From: an uncultured Clostridia bacterium
GTDB lineage: Bacteria; Bacillota; Clostridia; Christensenellales; Borkfalkiaceae
Assembly: GCA_934271245.1 (NCBI GenBank)
Contig: CAKQQY010000008.1
Location: 1-59,927 of the forward strand
Reading direction: 5' to 3'
DNA: 59,927 nucleotides
In this document: one piece after another, positions 31,622 through 40,766 of the stretch
Numbering within the stretch: position 1 is the first letter of the stretch
How the letters are laid out: the number at the start of each line of letters is the position of its first letter
Made by a program: the position numbers and the translations under genes
The notes under the pieces: generated by a model
The model's database searches: none
What the model was told of the DNA's origin: nothing
The model's input: only the letters and a program-made list of their open reading frames with translations

Positions 31622-32482
31622 ATGACTGTAGAAAAAATAGATTTATACGAATATTTCGGGGTGGAAAGACCGCAGGGCGCGAAAGGATATTTAACTACTT
31701 ACGTCCGTTATCGTTCGCCCGAGTTTTGTATCGGCAGATTAAGACCCGCTATGCTTGTTATCCCGGGCGGCGGATACGCTATGGTATCCGACAGGGAAGG
31801 CGAACCCGTTGCGATGGCTTATCTCGAAAAGGGGTATAACGCGTTCGTTCTCGATTACTCGGTAAATCCCGTTAGATACCCGGCGCAACTTATAGAAGGC
31901 TGTATGGCTATGGCGTATATAAGAGAAAACGCCGAAAAATACGATATAGATAATGGTCACGTCGCCGCGATAGGCTTTTCGGCAGGAGGACATCTTTGCG
32001 GCATGCTTGCGACGTTAACGGAAGAAAAGGTCGTTAAAGACGCTTTGGGAGAACGCGGGGCTGATTGTAAGCCGAACGCCGTCGTTCTTTCTTATCCTGT
32101 AATAAAATACGGCGAAAACATGCATAAAGGTAGTTTTGATAACCTTTGCGGCGACGACGAATCGCTAAAAGAATATCTGTCGCTTGAAAAACGCGTAAAT
32201 AAGGATTCTTCGCCGGCGTTTATATGGTGTTCGGCGGACGATACCTGCGTTCCCGCGGAAAACAGTCTGGTTATGGCGGCAGCGTACAAAAAACATAAAA
32301 TTCCCTTCGAATTACATATCTACAGAAGCGCTATACACGGCGCAAGCGTCGCGACAAAGGAAATAGTGGCGGCTAATTACCCGGAAGAAGTCATAAACGG
32401 CTATGTAAATCCTCACGTCGCAAAATGGGTGGAACTTTCGGCTGAGTTCTTATCCGAACTCGGTTTCGGAATAATAATTTAA
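31622..32482 (+). CDS. Alpha/beta hydrolase, carbohydrate acetylesterase-like
   Basis: The 286-residue product has the esterase features of the BD-FAE / acetylxylan esterase-like group. The oxyanion segment is VIPGGGYAMVSDREGEPVA (near 42-60), the nucleophile elbow is GFSAGGH (near 119-125), an Asp lies in SADDTCVPAENS (near 202-213), and the catalytic His is in SAIHGAS (near 238). It probably removes acyl groups from sugars in the cytoplasm, since there is no signal peptide. The strong GGAGGAG ribosome site sits before ATG 31622. The patatin-like gene follows 13 bases later. Confidence 0.82.
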   Translation: MTVEKIDLYEYFGVERPQGAKGYLTTYVRYRSPEFCIGRLRPAMLVIPGGGYAMVSDREGEPVAMAYLEKGYNAFVLDYSVNPVRYPAQLIEGCMAMAYIRENAEKYDIDNGHVAAIGFSAGGHLCGMLATLTEEKVVKDALGERGADCKPNAVVLSYPVIKYGENMHKGSFDNLCGDDESLKEYLSLEKRVNKDSSPAFIWCSADDTCVPAENSLVMAAAYKKHKIPFELHIYRSAIHGASVATKEIVAANYPEEVINGYVNPHVAKWVELSAEFLSELGFGIII

Positions 32483-32495
32483 TCGGAGAAAGCGT

Positions 32496-33287
32496 ATGAC
32501 AAAAAAATTCGGTTTGGTTTTAGGTTCGGGCGGTAGCCGCGGAGTGGCGCACATAGGATTTTTGAAATCGTTAGAAGAAGAAGGAATCGTTCCCGATCTG
32601 CTTACGGGGTGTTCGATGGGGTCTGTCGTCGGCAGTTGTTACGCTATCGGTATGACGCCCGACGAAATGTATTCGGAAGTTAAAAAACTTAAAATGACCG
32701 ATATTATGGACCTTTCAGTGTCACCGCTACGTAAGGGGTCGCTCTTGCGCGCGGTGAAACTTAAAAAGGTACTTTCAAGATATCTCGGCGATAAAAAATT
32801 TTCCGATACGAAAATACCGTTTAAGGCGGTAGCCACAGACCTCGTGTCGGGGGACGCCGTAACTCTTGACGGCGACGTTAAACTCGTTGACGGGGTAGCG
32901 GCAAGTTCGACTATTCCCTCGATATTCCAGCCGGTAAAAATTGACGGGATGGTTCTGGTAGACGGCGGCGTGTGTTGCAGAGTTCCTGTCGCTCCTATAT
33001 GGGAAATGGGCGCGGAAGCCGTTGTCGCCGTGGACGTTTTAGGTTCCGTAAGGGTAATGAACAAGGAATATAACCATAATATGTTCTCTATCATAACCCG
33101 TTCTATAGATATTGCCGACGGACATCTGACCGCGATGAAAAGAGAAAAAGAAAAATGCGACCTGTGGTTAGAACCCGATATGGGCAATATGAGTCAGTAT
33201 AAGTTCAAAGATTTCGATCTTGCTTATAACGCAGGGTATAAAATAGGTAAAGAAAACGCCGAAAGAATAAAAAAGATAATAGAATAA
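32496..33287 (+). CDS. Patatin-like phospholipase (RssA family)
   Basis: The 263-residue product has the full patatin signature: the oxyanion GSGGSRG (near 10-16), the nucleophile serine in GCSMG (near 38-42) and the catalytic Asp in VDGG (near 151-154). The length matches the small bacterial RssA type. It cleaves an acyl ester of membrane lipid in the cytoplasm; the natural substrate is unknown. It is in one transcript with the esterase gene. Confidence 0.88.
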   Translation: MTKKFGLVLGSGGSRGVAHIGFLKSLEEEGIVPDLLTGCSMGSVVGSCYAIGMTPDEMYSEVKKLKMTDIMDLSVSPLRKGSLLRAVKLKKVLSRYLGDKKFSDTKIPFKAVATDLVSGDAVTLDGDVKLVDGVAASSTIPSIFQPVKIDGMVLVDGGVCCRVPVAPIWEMGAEAVVAVDVLGSVRVMNKEYNHNMFSIITRSIDIADGHLTAMKREKEKCDLWLEPDMGNMSQYKFKDFDLAYNAGYKIGKENAERIKKIIE

Positions 33288-33350
33288 CCGATTAAAGCGG
33301 AATAAAAAACAAAAAATAAAAATTTAATTTTCCAAACGTTAAAAAAATTG

Positions 33351-33379
33351 TTGATATTTTTTTTTAATTATGCTAATAT
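33351..33379 (+). promoter_or_regulatory. Promoter of tRNA-Thr
   Basis: TTGATA (33351-33356), 17-base spacer, TAATAT (33374-33379). Confidence 0.65.
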
Positions 33380-33432
33380 AATTAGGCGATTAGGGAAACG
33401 CTTCATTTAATCGTTACGGAAAATTGAATTTT

Positions 33433-33508
33433 GCTACTGTGGCTCAGTCGGTAGAGCAGCTGATTCGTAATCAGCAGGTCACCAGTTCGAATCTGGTCAG
33501 TAGCTCCA
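33433..33508 (+). tRNA. tRNA-Thr (anticodon CGT)
   Basis: The 76-base gene folds fully: acceptor GCTACTG with CAGTAGC, anticodon stem GCTGA/TCAGC around loop TTCGTAA, and T-arm ACCAG TTCGAAT CTGGT. Discriminator T is followed by an encoded CCA. It reads ACG codons. Confidence 0.96.
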
Positions 33509-33544
33509 AAAGAAAACCACCGCTTTTTGCGGTGGTTTTCTTTT
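33508..33544 (+). terminator. Terminator of tRNA-Thr
   Basis: A 16-bp stem, AAAAGAAAACCACCGC with its complement, around TTTTT, ending in a T-rich run. Confidence 0.85.
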
Positions 33545-33570
33545 GCTATCGACCGAAAGACGAGAACTGC

Positions 33571-33640
33571 GGTTCGGTCGCCTATGACGGGCTATCCCGA
33601 CGGGCAAAGTCCTCGCCCGACAGGGCGAGTATCTGGTCAG
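33571..33640. repeat. tRNA-anchored dispersed repeat, copy 3
   Basis: It shares the core GTTCGGTCGCCTATGACGG, then GACGGGCAAAGTCCT, with the copies at 18629 and 18755. The terminal hairpin is CTCGCCC GACA GGGCGAG (33612-33629), with a different stem sequence but the same pairing as in copies 1 and 2. It ends with ATCTGGTCAG, an exact copy of tRNA-Thr positions 33491-33500. Confidence 0.75.
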
Positions 33641-33712
33641 AAGTAATAGTTTAAAACCGCTTTTGCGGTAATAGTCGATTATCGCTTTTTGCGGTGCTTT
33701 TCTTTTGCTAAG
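33631..33712 (+). other. Degenerate second copy of the tRNA-Thr 3' end and terminator
   Basis: ATCTGGTCAG and then TTTAAAACCGCTTTTGCGGT follow the tRNA 3' end and its terminator in order. CGCTTTTTGCGGTGCTTTTC and the next TTTTGCTA (33683-33710) nearly repeat 33521-33548. It is a decayed duplication, not a functional tRNA. Confidence 0.65.
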
Positions 33713-33756
33713 GGGTTTTTCAATTTTTATAAAAAATATATAGAGGAAAAAGGTTT

Positions 33757-36700
33757 ATGGACGTTGATAAATTGAATAAATGGGCTGATTTATTGCTTGA
33801 TACGGGTAAGAGGAATAATCTTATAAATTTTAAGGATACGAAAATGGGAACGGTTGAAGTCGTTTCTCCGGGTTTCGATAATCTTTTTTCTAAAGCGGAA
33901 CATTCGGCGCGTTTTGAAGTTTATGATCCCGAATTATATGATGAAGAAGACGATGAAATAGAAGAGACCGTCGAAGAAGACGAGTCTCTTAAAGACGAAC
34001 AGGAAGAATTCGGTGAAAAGCGTATTTCTAAAGAAGATTATATCGAAGAATATGGAAAGCGTCTTAAAAAGAACAGTCAGATTCTTATTTACAATGCTTT
34101 TTCCGATCCGATAAAAGCGTTGAGTAATATTGCAAAAAAATCAAAAACGGCAATGGAAGAAACGGGCGTTAATATTTCGTATATGGCGTTCGGGTTTGTT
34201 CGTTGGACTGAGGACGAAAAATCGCAATACGTTATGCGCGCTCCGATTTTACTTGTACCCGTTTCCATAGAAAATTCTTCTGCCGTAGACCCCTATTATG
34301 TAAGAATAATGGATAGCGATATTATAGTCAATCCGACGTTTTTATTCAAACTTAAAAACGATTACGGCATTGAACTGCCCGCGTATGACGATGAAGATAT
34401 CGAAACGTATTTAGAAAAAGTTCAGAAATGTGTTTCAAAACTTAAATGGTCTGTTACGAGAGAATGTAAAATAGGCGTTTTTTCGTTCTTAAAAATCAAT
34501 ATGTATAAAGACCTGAAAGATAACGCCGACAAAATATTAGAAAATGAAAACGTACAATATCTGCTTGGCGAAAAAGAAATAAAGCCTGATACGGGGGATA
34601 ATGAAACCAAGAATAGTCCCGTTCAGCTTCATAACGTAGTAGATGCGGATTCAAGTCAGGCGGAAGCCATCGAAATGGCGCATAACGGAAAAAGTTTTGT
34701 TTTACAGGGGCCTCCCGGGACAGGTAAAAGTCAGACTATTACTAATATAATTGCGGAATGCCTTGCAAACAATAAAAAAGTCCTTTTTGTGTCGGAAAAG
34801 TTGGCGGCGCTTAACGTTGTTCACGATAAACTGAATAAAGCGGGGCTTGAAGAATTTTGCTTGGAACTTCATAGTCATAAAGCAAACAAAAAAGACGTAA
34901 TAACGGAATTATGCCGAACGCTTAAACTTTCTAAGAGCAATTTATCCGGTAACGCTCAGAAAGAAATAGAGGCGAAGATTCTTGCTCAGAAAGAATTGGA
35001 CGAGTACGCCGAAGAACTTCACAAAACGCGTCCTGTAATAAATAAAACGCTTTATAAATTGTTTGAAGAAGTTTCTTTTTGCAGAAAAGCGCCTGATATC
35101 GAATTCGTAATAAAAGGAATCGGAACGAAGGGAGAAGGGTTTATAGAAAAAGCGGAAAATATCTTAACGCAATACGTGGGATATTCTTCTTCTATCGGTT
35201 ACGATTACCATCAGAACGTCTGGTACGGATATACCGATCCCGACTATTCTTATCAATCAAAAATTCAACTTAAATCCGATTTAAAAGACGTAATCGCCTT
35301 CTGTAAAGAAATCAATGAATTAAATGATAATATCAAAGAGAGATACTCCGTATCTGCAAAAAACGTGACGCAGGCATACGGGTTAAGAGATTTTTTTAAT
35401 CTTGTAAAAAATAGTAAGTTCGTTACCCCGACGTTACTTAATTTTCCTGTTCTCGAAAATGTAATAAATATAATAACCTCGATGAGAGCGTTATCAAAAG
35501 AAATTCTGAATGATAAAAAAATCATCGAGGATATTTTTGACGAAGATATTTATAAAGTTGACGGGCAGGCGGTTTATAAAAAATTAACAAAACAATATAA
35601 CGGCTTTTTTGCGCGTTTATTCAGCGGCGAATACAGACGTATCGCAAAGGATTTTAAACTTTGCAGTAAAGACGGTAAAAAAATAAAATACGACGTCGCC
35701 GTGTCGATGACTAACGTTTTGCGCGTTTATCAGCAAAGGGTTGAAGAATTTAATAATCTGGAAAAGAATATTAAAACGCAAATTGGTTCTGAATATTGCG
35801 GCGTTACAACGAAATTCGACGATTTACTTGCAGAACTCGAAACGCTTACTGAAATACTTTCCGACGATATTGATTTTACGAAACTTTCAACTTTAAGTTA
35901 TCAGAACTTTATTGCCGAACAAAAGGAATTTTCAACGATTTCCGATTGTATTAACGGAATTTTCGGCAGATATGAGAACGCCGAAAAACGTGTAAGCGAC
36001 AAATATGATTTTAGCGAATACAATGTTCGGGAAGAGAAAATCGACGCGCTTATAAATAAATATCAGGGATGCGTCGATAATATAGATAAACTTGATAACT
36101 GGTGCGAATTCGTTAAATTACTGAATTTGCTCGACGAAATGGAATTGAAGTCTTTTGTGGATTCTGCAATTGAACGGAAATTAAAAACGCAGGATATAGT
36201 TTGCGCGTATAAAAAGGCGTTTTACACGCAATGGATAGATATAATATTGCGGGAATCTCCGATTCTTGTTAAGTTATCTCGTATTCCTCACGACGAATTG
36301 GTAAAGCTATTTCAGACGAAAGACGAACTTAATTTTGAGATAAACAAAGCGGACATTAAATCTAGACTGTCTTCGCAGAGACCGGATCTGAATATGGTCG
36401 CCCGGGGAAGCGCGATATCGATTTTGTTGAGGGAAAACGAGAAAAAACGTAAACAAAAAGGAATCAGAGTCCTTTTAGATGAAATCGGCGATCTTGTTCA
36501 GACAATAAAACCGTGTTTTTTAATGTCCCCTCTTAGTGTAAGCACGTTTTTAAGTCCGGATATATTGTTTGACGTAGTAATTTTTGACGAGGCGTCACAG
36601 ATATTCCCGCAGGACGCAATCGGCGCTATATACAGAGGAAAACAACTTATCGTTGTCGGCGATTCGAAACAAATGCCGCCGAGCAACTTTTTTAATACTT

Positions 36701-38385
36701 CTAATATACAAGAAAGTACAGACAGTGAAGAAGACGACGTTACCGATTTTGAGTCGATACTCGATATCTGTTCGACCGTGTTGCCGCAAAAACGGTTAAA
36801 ATGGCATTACAGAAGCCGTTTTGAGTCGCTTATATCGTTTTCTAACAAAAACTTTTACGATAACGATCTTGTTACGTTCCCTTCTTCAAGGAAAGACGTA
36901 AAAGGAATCGGCGTTGACTATTTTTATGTGAACGGCGTGTTTGATCGCAGGTCAAAAACGAACCGCCGAGAAGCAGAAAAAGTTGTCGATTTGGTTTTCG
37001 AAAACATAGAAAAATATCCTGAAAGAAGTTTAGGGGTGGTTGCGTTCAGTATGTCGCAACAGAATTTAATCGATAAACTTATCGCAAAGCGCAGACAACA
37101 AGATCCTTCAAAAGAACCGTTTTTTAAATCTGACAATGCTGAACCGTTCTTTGTTAAAAATCTGGAAACCGTGCAAGGGGATGAAAGAGATACGATAATT
37201 TTCAGTATTGCTTACGGTAAAGATTCGCAAGGTCGGTTGCTTTTAAACTTCGGACCCGTAAACAGGGAAGGCGGAGAACGAAGATTAAACGTTGCGGTTA
37301 CTCGGGCTAAGTATAACGTTCAACTGGTCTCTTCTATGCGCCATACCGATATAGATTTATCGAGAACGCAATCCGTAGGGGCAAGAAAGTTAAAAGAGTA
37401 TCTTGACTACGCGGAAAACGGAGAATCGGCGTTGGCTCGTTCCGTTTCGGTAAATCCTTTTGAACAATACGATTCGGAATTTGAAATGGAAGTGTGCGAA
37501 TTTTTAAGGGAAAAAGGATTCAGCGTCGATACGCAGGTCGGCTGCTCTTCATTTAAAATCGATTTGGCTTTAAAACGTCCCGATTCTTCAGACTATGTAC
37601 TTGCTATCGAATGTGACGGCGCAACGTATCATTCTTCCAAAAGCACGAGGGACAGAGACAGGCTTCGTCAGGAAATATTGGAAGGAATGGGATGGAAATT
37701 CTATCGTATCTGGTCTACCGATTGGTTCAGAAATAAACGAGAAGAAAAAGAACGCCTGCTGAATGTCGCGAATTCGGCAATTAAAAATGCCGGGGAAAAA
37801 GTTGCAAAAGAAGTTCCTCCGTTAAAGAGCGTTTCTTTCGAGGAAATAACGAAGGTAAAGCCTTTTGAATTTCCGAAATATGTGATGGCGGATGAGGACA
37901 AACTATCAGAAAAGAACGGTTATAAAAAGTTAGACATTATTTGTGATATTGTTGAGTCGGAATCTCCCGTGTCGGAAGAATGGCTTATGAAACGTATAGT
38001 TTTTCTTTTCGGCAGAGAAAAGGTGACGAATGTCGTCCGCGATGAGTTTAACTATATATTGAGGAATTGCTCTAAGTATAAGATTGTCCGAAAAAAAGGA
38101 TTTTTATATTCGCAGGGAAAAGAAATTCCGATGCTTCGCGTTCCGCAAGGGAATACGCCGATAAGAGAAATTAAATATATTTCGCTTGAAGAATTGTCTC
38201 TTGGAATGAAAGAAGTCATTAAACAAAATATCTCGATTGAAAAAAACAGTTTGTTCCGATATATTTATCAACAACTCGGTTTCAGCCGAATGGGGAAAGA
38301 TAATATAGAGCGTTTAGAAAAAGCATTACGTTTGTTATCCGATGATATCGAGATAAACGGCGATATGGTTTCAATAAAACAATAA
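33757..38385 (+). CDS. DUF4011-SF1 helicase-nuclease fusion, probable anti-phage defence protein (Hhe type)
   Basis: The 1542-residue protein starts with a DUF4011 region (1-290) containing an acidic stretch at 65-95. The SF1 helicase core follows: Walker A GPPGTGKS at 318-325, DEASQ at 944-948, VGDSKQMPPS after it, and a C-terminal motor half with VAVTRAKYNV near 1180. A Vsr/MTES_1575-type nuclease domain is at about 1230-1340, with Asp1269, Glu1285 and Asp1287 in the D...ExD pattern and a conserved WSTDWF end. The last 200 residues are helical, DUF3320-like. This domain order matches the single-gene DUF4011-helicase-Vsr (Hhe) defence systems. It sits directly downstream of a tRNA and a repeat, a common defence-island position. 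Motifs look intact, so it is probably active; the trigger is unknown. Confidence 0.85.
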   Translation: MDVDKLNKWADLLLDTGKRNNLINFKDTKMGTVEVVSPGFDNLFSKAEHSARFEVYDPELYDEEDDEIEETVEEDESLKDEQEEFGEKRISKEDYIEEYGKRLKKNSQILIYNAFSDPIKALSNIAKKSKTAMEETGVNISYMAFGFVRWTEDEKSQYVMRAPILLVPVSIENSSAVDPYYVRIMDSDIIVNPTFLFKLKNDYGIELPAYDDEDIETYLEKVQKCVSKLKWSVTRECKIGVFSFLKINMYKDLKDNADKILENENVQYLLGEKEIKPDTGDNETKNSPVQLHNVVDADSSQAEAIEMAHNGKSFVLQGPPGTGKSQTITNIIAECLANNKKVLFVSEKLAALNVVHDKLNKAGLEEFCLELHSHKANKKDVITELCRTLKLSKSNLSGNAQKEIEAKILAQKELDEYAEELHKTRPVINKTLYKLFEEVSFCRKAPDIEFVIKGIGTKGEGFIEKAENILTQYVGYSSSIGYDYHQNVWYGYTDPDYSYQSKIQLKSDLKDVIAFCKEINELNDNIKERYSVSAKNVTQAYGLRDFFNLVKNSKFVTPTLLNFPVLENVINIITSMRALSKEILNDKKIIEDIFDEDIYKVDGQAVYKKLTKQYNGFFARLFSGEYRRIAKDFKLCSKDGKKIKYDVAVSMTNVLRVYQQRVEEFNNLEKNIKTQIGSEYCGVTTKFDDLLAELETLTEILSDDIDFTKLSTLSYQNFIAEQKEFSTISDCINGIFGRYENAEKRVSDKYDFSEYNVREEKIDALINKYQGCVDNIDKLDNWCEFVKLLNLLDEMELKSFVDSAIERKLKTQDIVCAYKKAFYTQWIDIILRESPILVKLSRIPHDELVKLFQTKDELNFEINKADIKSRLSSQRPDLNMVARGSAISILLRENEKKRKQKGIRVLLDEIGDLVQTIKPCFLMSPLSVSTFLSPDILFDVVIFDEASQIFPQDAIGAIYRGKQLIVVGDSKQMPPSNFFNTSNIQESTDSEEDDVTDFESILDICSTVLPQKRLKWHYRSRFESLISFSNKNFYDNDLVTFPSSRKDVKGIGVDYFYVNGVFDRRSKTNRREAEKVVDLVFENIEKYPERSLGVVAFSMSQQNLIDKLIAKRRQQDPSKEPFFKSDNAEPFFVKNLETVQGDERDTIIFSIAYGKDSQGRLLLNFGPVNREGGERRLNVAVTRAKYNVQLVSSMRHTDIDLSRTQSVGARKLKEYLDYAENGESALARSVSVNPFEQYDSEFEMEVCEFLREKGFSVDTQVGCSSFKIDLALKRPDSSDYVLAIECDGATYHSSKSTRDRDRLRQEILEGMGWKFYRIWSTDWFRNKREEKERLLNVANSAIKNAGEKVAKEVPPLKSVSFEEITKVKPFEFPKYVMADEDKLSEKNGYKKLDIICDIVESESPVSEEWLMKRIVFLFGREKVTNVVRDEFNYILRNCSKYKIVRKKGFLYSQGKEIPMLRVPQGNTPIREIKYISLEELSLGMKEVIKQNISIEKNSLFRYIYQQLGFSRMGKDNIERLEKALRLLSDDIEINGDMVSIKQ

Positions 38386-38418
38386 AATAGCGAATAAGAA
38401 AGATTTTGAGATTACAAT

Positions 38419-39087
38419 ATGCACATATTTGAATGTGTGGAAACGTTGGGTATGGAAACAGATAATAGAAGCAATCCGAAAATAAAAGTTTATATTTCGT
38501 TCGACAGTGTGGCGGATTATGGTTTTATGCCCGAAGCAAGGCGAAAGGAAATTGATTCCGTAACGGACGAAAAATTAGCCGAAAGCAAGATTAACACCTG
38601 GAATCTGCTTAATTTTGCCTTGTCGCACGGGCTTAACGCAAACCCTTGCGACGTAAAGTTTACCAAAAACGAATACGGCAAATGGGAAGCGAACGGCTTT
38701 TATTTTTCGCTTTCGCATACCGACGGCGCGGTTGCCGTTGCGGTATCCGATTTTCCTTGCGGCGTAGACGTGGAAAGGATATCGTCTTTTAAGCAAAAAT
38801 GCGAAAATAAAAAATACGCTCTTTCGCTTGCGGAAAGGATAGGCGAAAAATACGTCGATAGCAACGATTTGCTAAAAAAATGGACGGGGAAAGAAAGCCT
38901 ATATAAAGCGGAAGGGAAAGGTTGGTTTTCTCCGCGTGAAATCCGAATCGAAGATAAAAACGTTTATTACGCAAGCGTAGGGGATTATCTCGTGGCGGCG
39001 GCGATAAGCGGCTCGGATTTTTCGGCGGAATTATACCTTGTAACTAAAGAAAAAGCGGAGAAACTTAAAACTTATTTTACCGAATAA
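38419..39087 (+). CDS. 4'-phosphopantetheinyl transferase superfamily protein (Sfp type)
   Basis: The 222-residue product carries the family signatures FSLSHTDGAVAVAVS (near 97-111), GVDVERI (near 115-121, Mg-binding Asp/Glu) and WTGKESLYKAEGKG (near 153-166). It transfers the phosphopantetheine arm of CoA to a carrier protein in fatty-acid or secondary metabolism. No carrier protein is encoded nearby. It is somewhat short, in the range of Sfp-like stand-alone enzymes. The ATG at 38419 lacks a ribosome site, and ATG 38452 is a possible alternative start. Confidence 0.85.
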   Translation: MHIFECVETLGMETDNRSNPKIKVYISFDSVADYGFMPEARRKEIDSVTDEKLAESKINTWNLLNFALSHGLNANPCDVKFTKNEYGKWEANGFYFSLSHTDGAVAVAVSDFPCGVDVERISSFKQKCENKKYALSLAERIGEKYVDSNDLLKKWTGKESLYKAEGKGWFSPREIRIEDKNVYYASVGDYLVAAAISGSDFSAELYLVTKEKAEKLKTYFTE

Positions 39088-39110
39088 ACGAATAATTAAA
39101 TAAGCAAAGC

Positions 39111-39134
39111 CCCGCGGCGAAAATTCGCCGCGGG
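39111..39134. terminator. Bidirectional terminator between convergent genes
   Basis: CCCGCGGCGAA pairs with TTCGCCGCGGG; GACTTTGCATTT follows on the plus strand and GCTTTGCTTATTT on the minus strand. Confidence 0.75.
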
Positions 39135-39187
39135 ACTTTGCATTTACAAAGAAGAAAGTGTGTTTTAACGTATTTTATAAAAAGCGA

Positions 39188-39790
39188 TTATTCGAACAAT
39201 TTTTCGATAACGCTTACCGCTTCTCCTATTTCTATATCGGAAGTGTTGATGCAAATGTCGTAATTAAGTTTGTCGCCCCACTTTTTGCCGGTATAAAAAG
39301 AGTAGTATCTTGCGCGGTTTTTGTCTATGCTTTTAATCTGTTTTTTAAGTTTTTTTACGTTTACTTTTTCGGGTTCGTCCACCTTTTTAAGGCAACGCTC
39401 TATTTTGCTTTTTTCGTCCGCATAGATAAAAATTTTGAAAGGATTTAAGTCTTCTAAAATGTAGTCGGCGCATCTGCCTACTATAACGCAATCGGATTTT
39501 TTAGCCATTTCGGTAATAACGTTGGTTTGTTCTCTGAATATGGACTGAACGTTATAAAGGTGATTGTTTCCGTAATAAGCGAACGCGTTGCCGGTGGTTA
39601 TCGGGAAAAGCGAATGGGGCGTCTGTTCGACTATTTGTTTTACGTACGTTTCCGAAAGCGACGTTTTTTTCGCGATTTCGGTGATGATTTCCTTATCGTA
39701 ATACTCGTAACCGAGTTTTTCCGCTAAAAGTCTGCCAAACTCTCTTCCGCCGCTGCCGAATTCTCTTCCTATAGTAATTACCTTGTTCAT
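39188..39790 (-). CDS. Cytidylate kinase-like family protein
   Basis: The 200-residue product begins with ITIGREFGSGGREFGRLLAE, the P-loop variant of the cytidylate-kinase-like family. VGRCADYIL (near 100) and KIERCLKK with RARYYSFYTG downstream supply the lid and base region. Stand-alone members are common in Clostridia beside, and distinct from, the true Cmk. The phosphate acceptor is not established. GGAGG precedes the start. It diverges from the inositol-phosphatase gene. Confidence 0.83.
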   Translation of the reverse strand: MNKVITIGREFGSGGREFGRLLAEKLGYEYYDKEIITEIAKKTSLSETYVKQIVEQTPHSLFPITTGNAFAYYGNNHLYNVQSIFREQTNVITEMAKKSDCVIVGRCADYILEDLNPFKIFIYADEKSKIERCLKKVDEPEKVNVKKLKKQIKSIDKNRARYYSFYTGKKWGDKLNYDICINTSDIEIGEAVSVIEKLFE

Positions 39791-39908
39791 AATTAAGCCT
39801 CCTTTACGGGTTAAACGTAAGTGTAATTCTTATGATTATTGTACTATGGAAAACGCCGTTTGTCAATACGGAAATTCAAAGGAAATCTATAAAATAATCG
39901 ATAAAAAG

Positions 39909-39937
39909 TTGAATAAAGAAATTAAGTGTGCTAAAAT
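39909..39937 (+). promoter_or_regulatory. Promoter of the inositol-phosphatase gene
   Basis: TTGAAT (39909-39914), 17-base spacer, TAAAAT (39932-39937). It supports a translation start at 39960 rather than 39783. Confidence 0.6.
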
Positions 39938-39959
39938 TAAACAAAAAAAGGCGATTAAA

Positions 39960-40748
39960 ATGTTTGACAATCTCGTTCGCGCCGTGAAGTATGCCGGCGA
40001 TAAACTTAAAACTGACAAATTCAGCGTGTTTTCTAAAGGCGGATACGAAAATATAGTTACTTCCGCCGACCTTTGGGTTCAGGAATATCTTTACGACGAA
40101 ATAAAGAAAGATTTTCCCGACGCGGGTTTTATCTGTGAAGAAGAGCATTTGCAAAACGATAATTCGGGCGGCTACACGTTTATTATAGACCCCGTTGACG
40201 GAACGCAGAATTTCGCAAGGGGAATAACCGAGTTTTGCGTTTCGGTAGGCGTGAAATTTAAGGGCGAGATAGTTTTCGGCGTCGTGTATATTCCGCTTAA
40301 AAACGAACTTTATACCGCCGAAAAAGGGAAAGGGGCGTACCTTAACGGCGAACGAATCAAAACGTCCGACCGTCCGTTCGGAAACGCGCTTTTCTGCGCG
40401 GCGATGTCCGTTTATAAAAAGCAGTACGCAGACGTTTGCGGCTCGATTATTATGGACGTGTATAAACGTTGCAACGATACCCGTCGTTTCGGCAGTTGCG
40501 CGATAGAACTTTGTTATATGGCGAAAGGGGAAGTCGAATTGTTTTTCGAGTTTCGCGTGTTCCCGTGGGATTACGCCGCGGCGTGCCTTATTTTAAGGGA
40601 AGCGGGCGGATATATATGCTCGCTTAACGGGGAAAAACTGCCTTTCGATAAGCCGAGCATGGTTCTTGCCGCAAACAACGAAGAAAATTTCCGCAATTTA
40701 ATAGATACGGTAAATAAATACGTCGAAAAAATACCGTATACCGACTGA
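39960..40748 (+). CDS. Inositol monophosphatase family protein
   Basis: The 262-residue product from ATG 39960 matches the usual family length; the extra 59 codons upstream would overlap the divergent gene and the promoter. The metal-binding motifs are EEE (near 60), DPVDGTQNFARG (near 77-88) and the late WDYAAACLILREAGG (near 204-218). It hydrolyses inositol phosphates or a similar sugar phosphate such as 3'-phosphoadenosine phosphate; specificity cannot be read. The downstream SGNH hydrolase gene is 18 bases away and likely co-transcribed. Confidence 0.87.
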   Translation: MFDNLVRAVKYAGDKLKTDKFSVFSKGGYENIVTSADLWVQEYLYDEIKKDFPDAGFICEEEHLQNDNSGGYTFIIDPVDGTQNFARGITEFCVSVGVKFKGEIVFGVVYIPLKNELYTAEKGKGAYLNGERIKTSDRPFGNALFCAAMSVYKKQYADVCGSIIMDVYKRCNDTRRFGSCAIELCYMAKGEVELFFEFRVFPWDYAAACLILREAGGYICSLNGEKLPFDKPSMVLAANNEENFRNLIDTVNKYVEKIPYTD

Positions 40749-40766
40749 TTTAATAAAGGTAAAATT

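Noticed and set aside
33424..33654. A 76-codon plus-strand ORF over tRNA-Thr
   Set aside because: It only reads through the tRNA and its terminator; no ribosome site.
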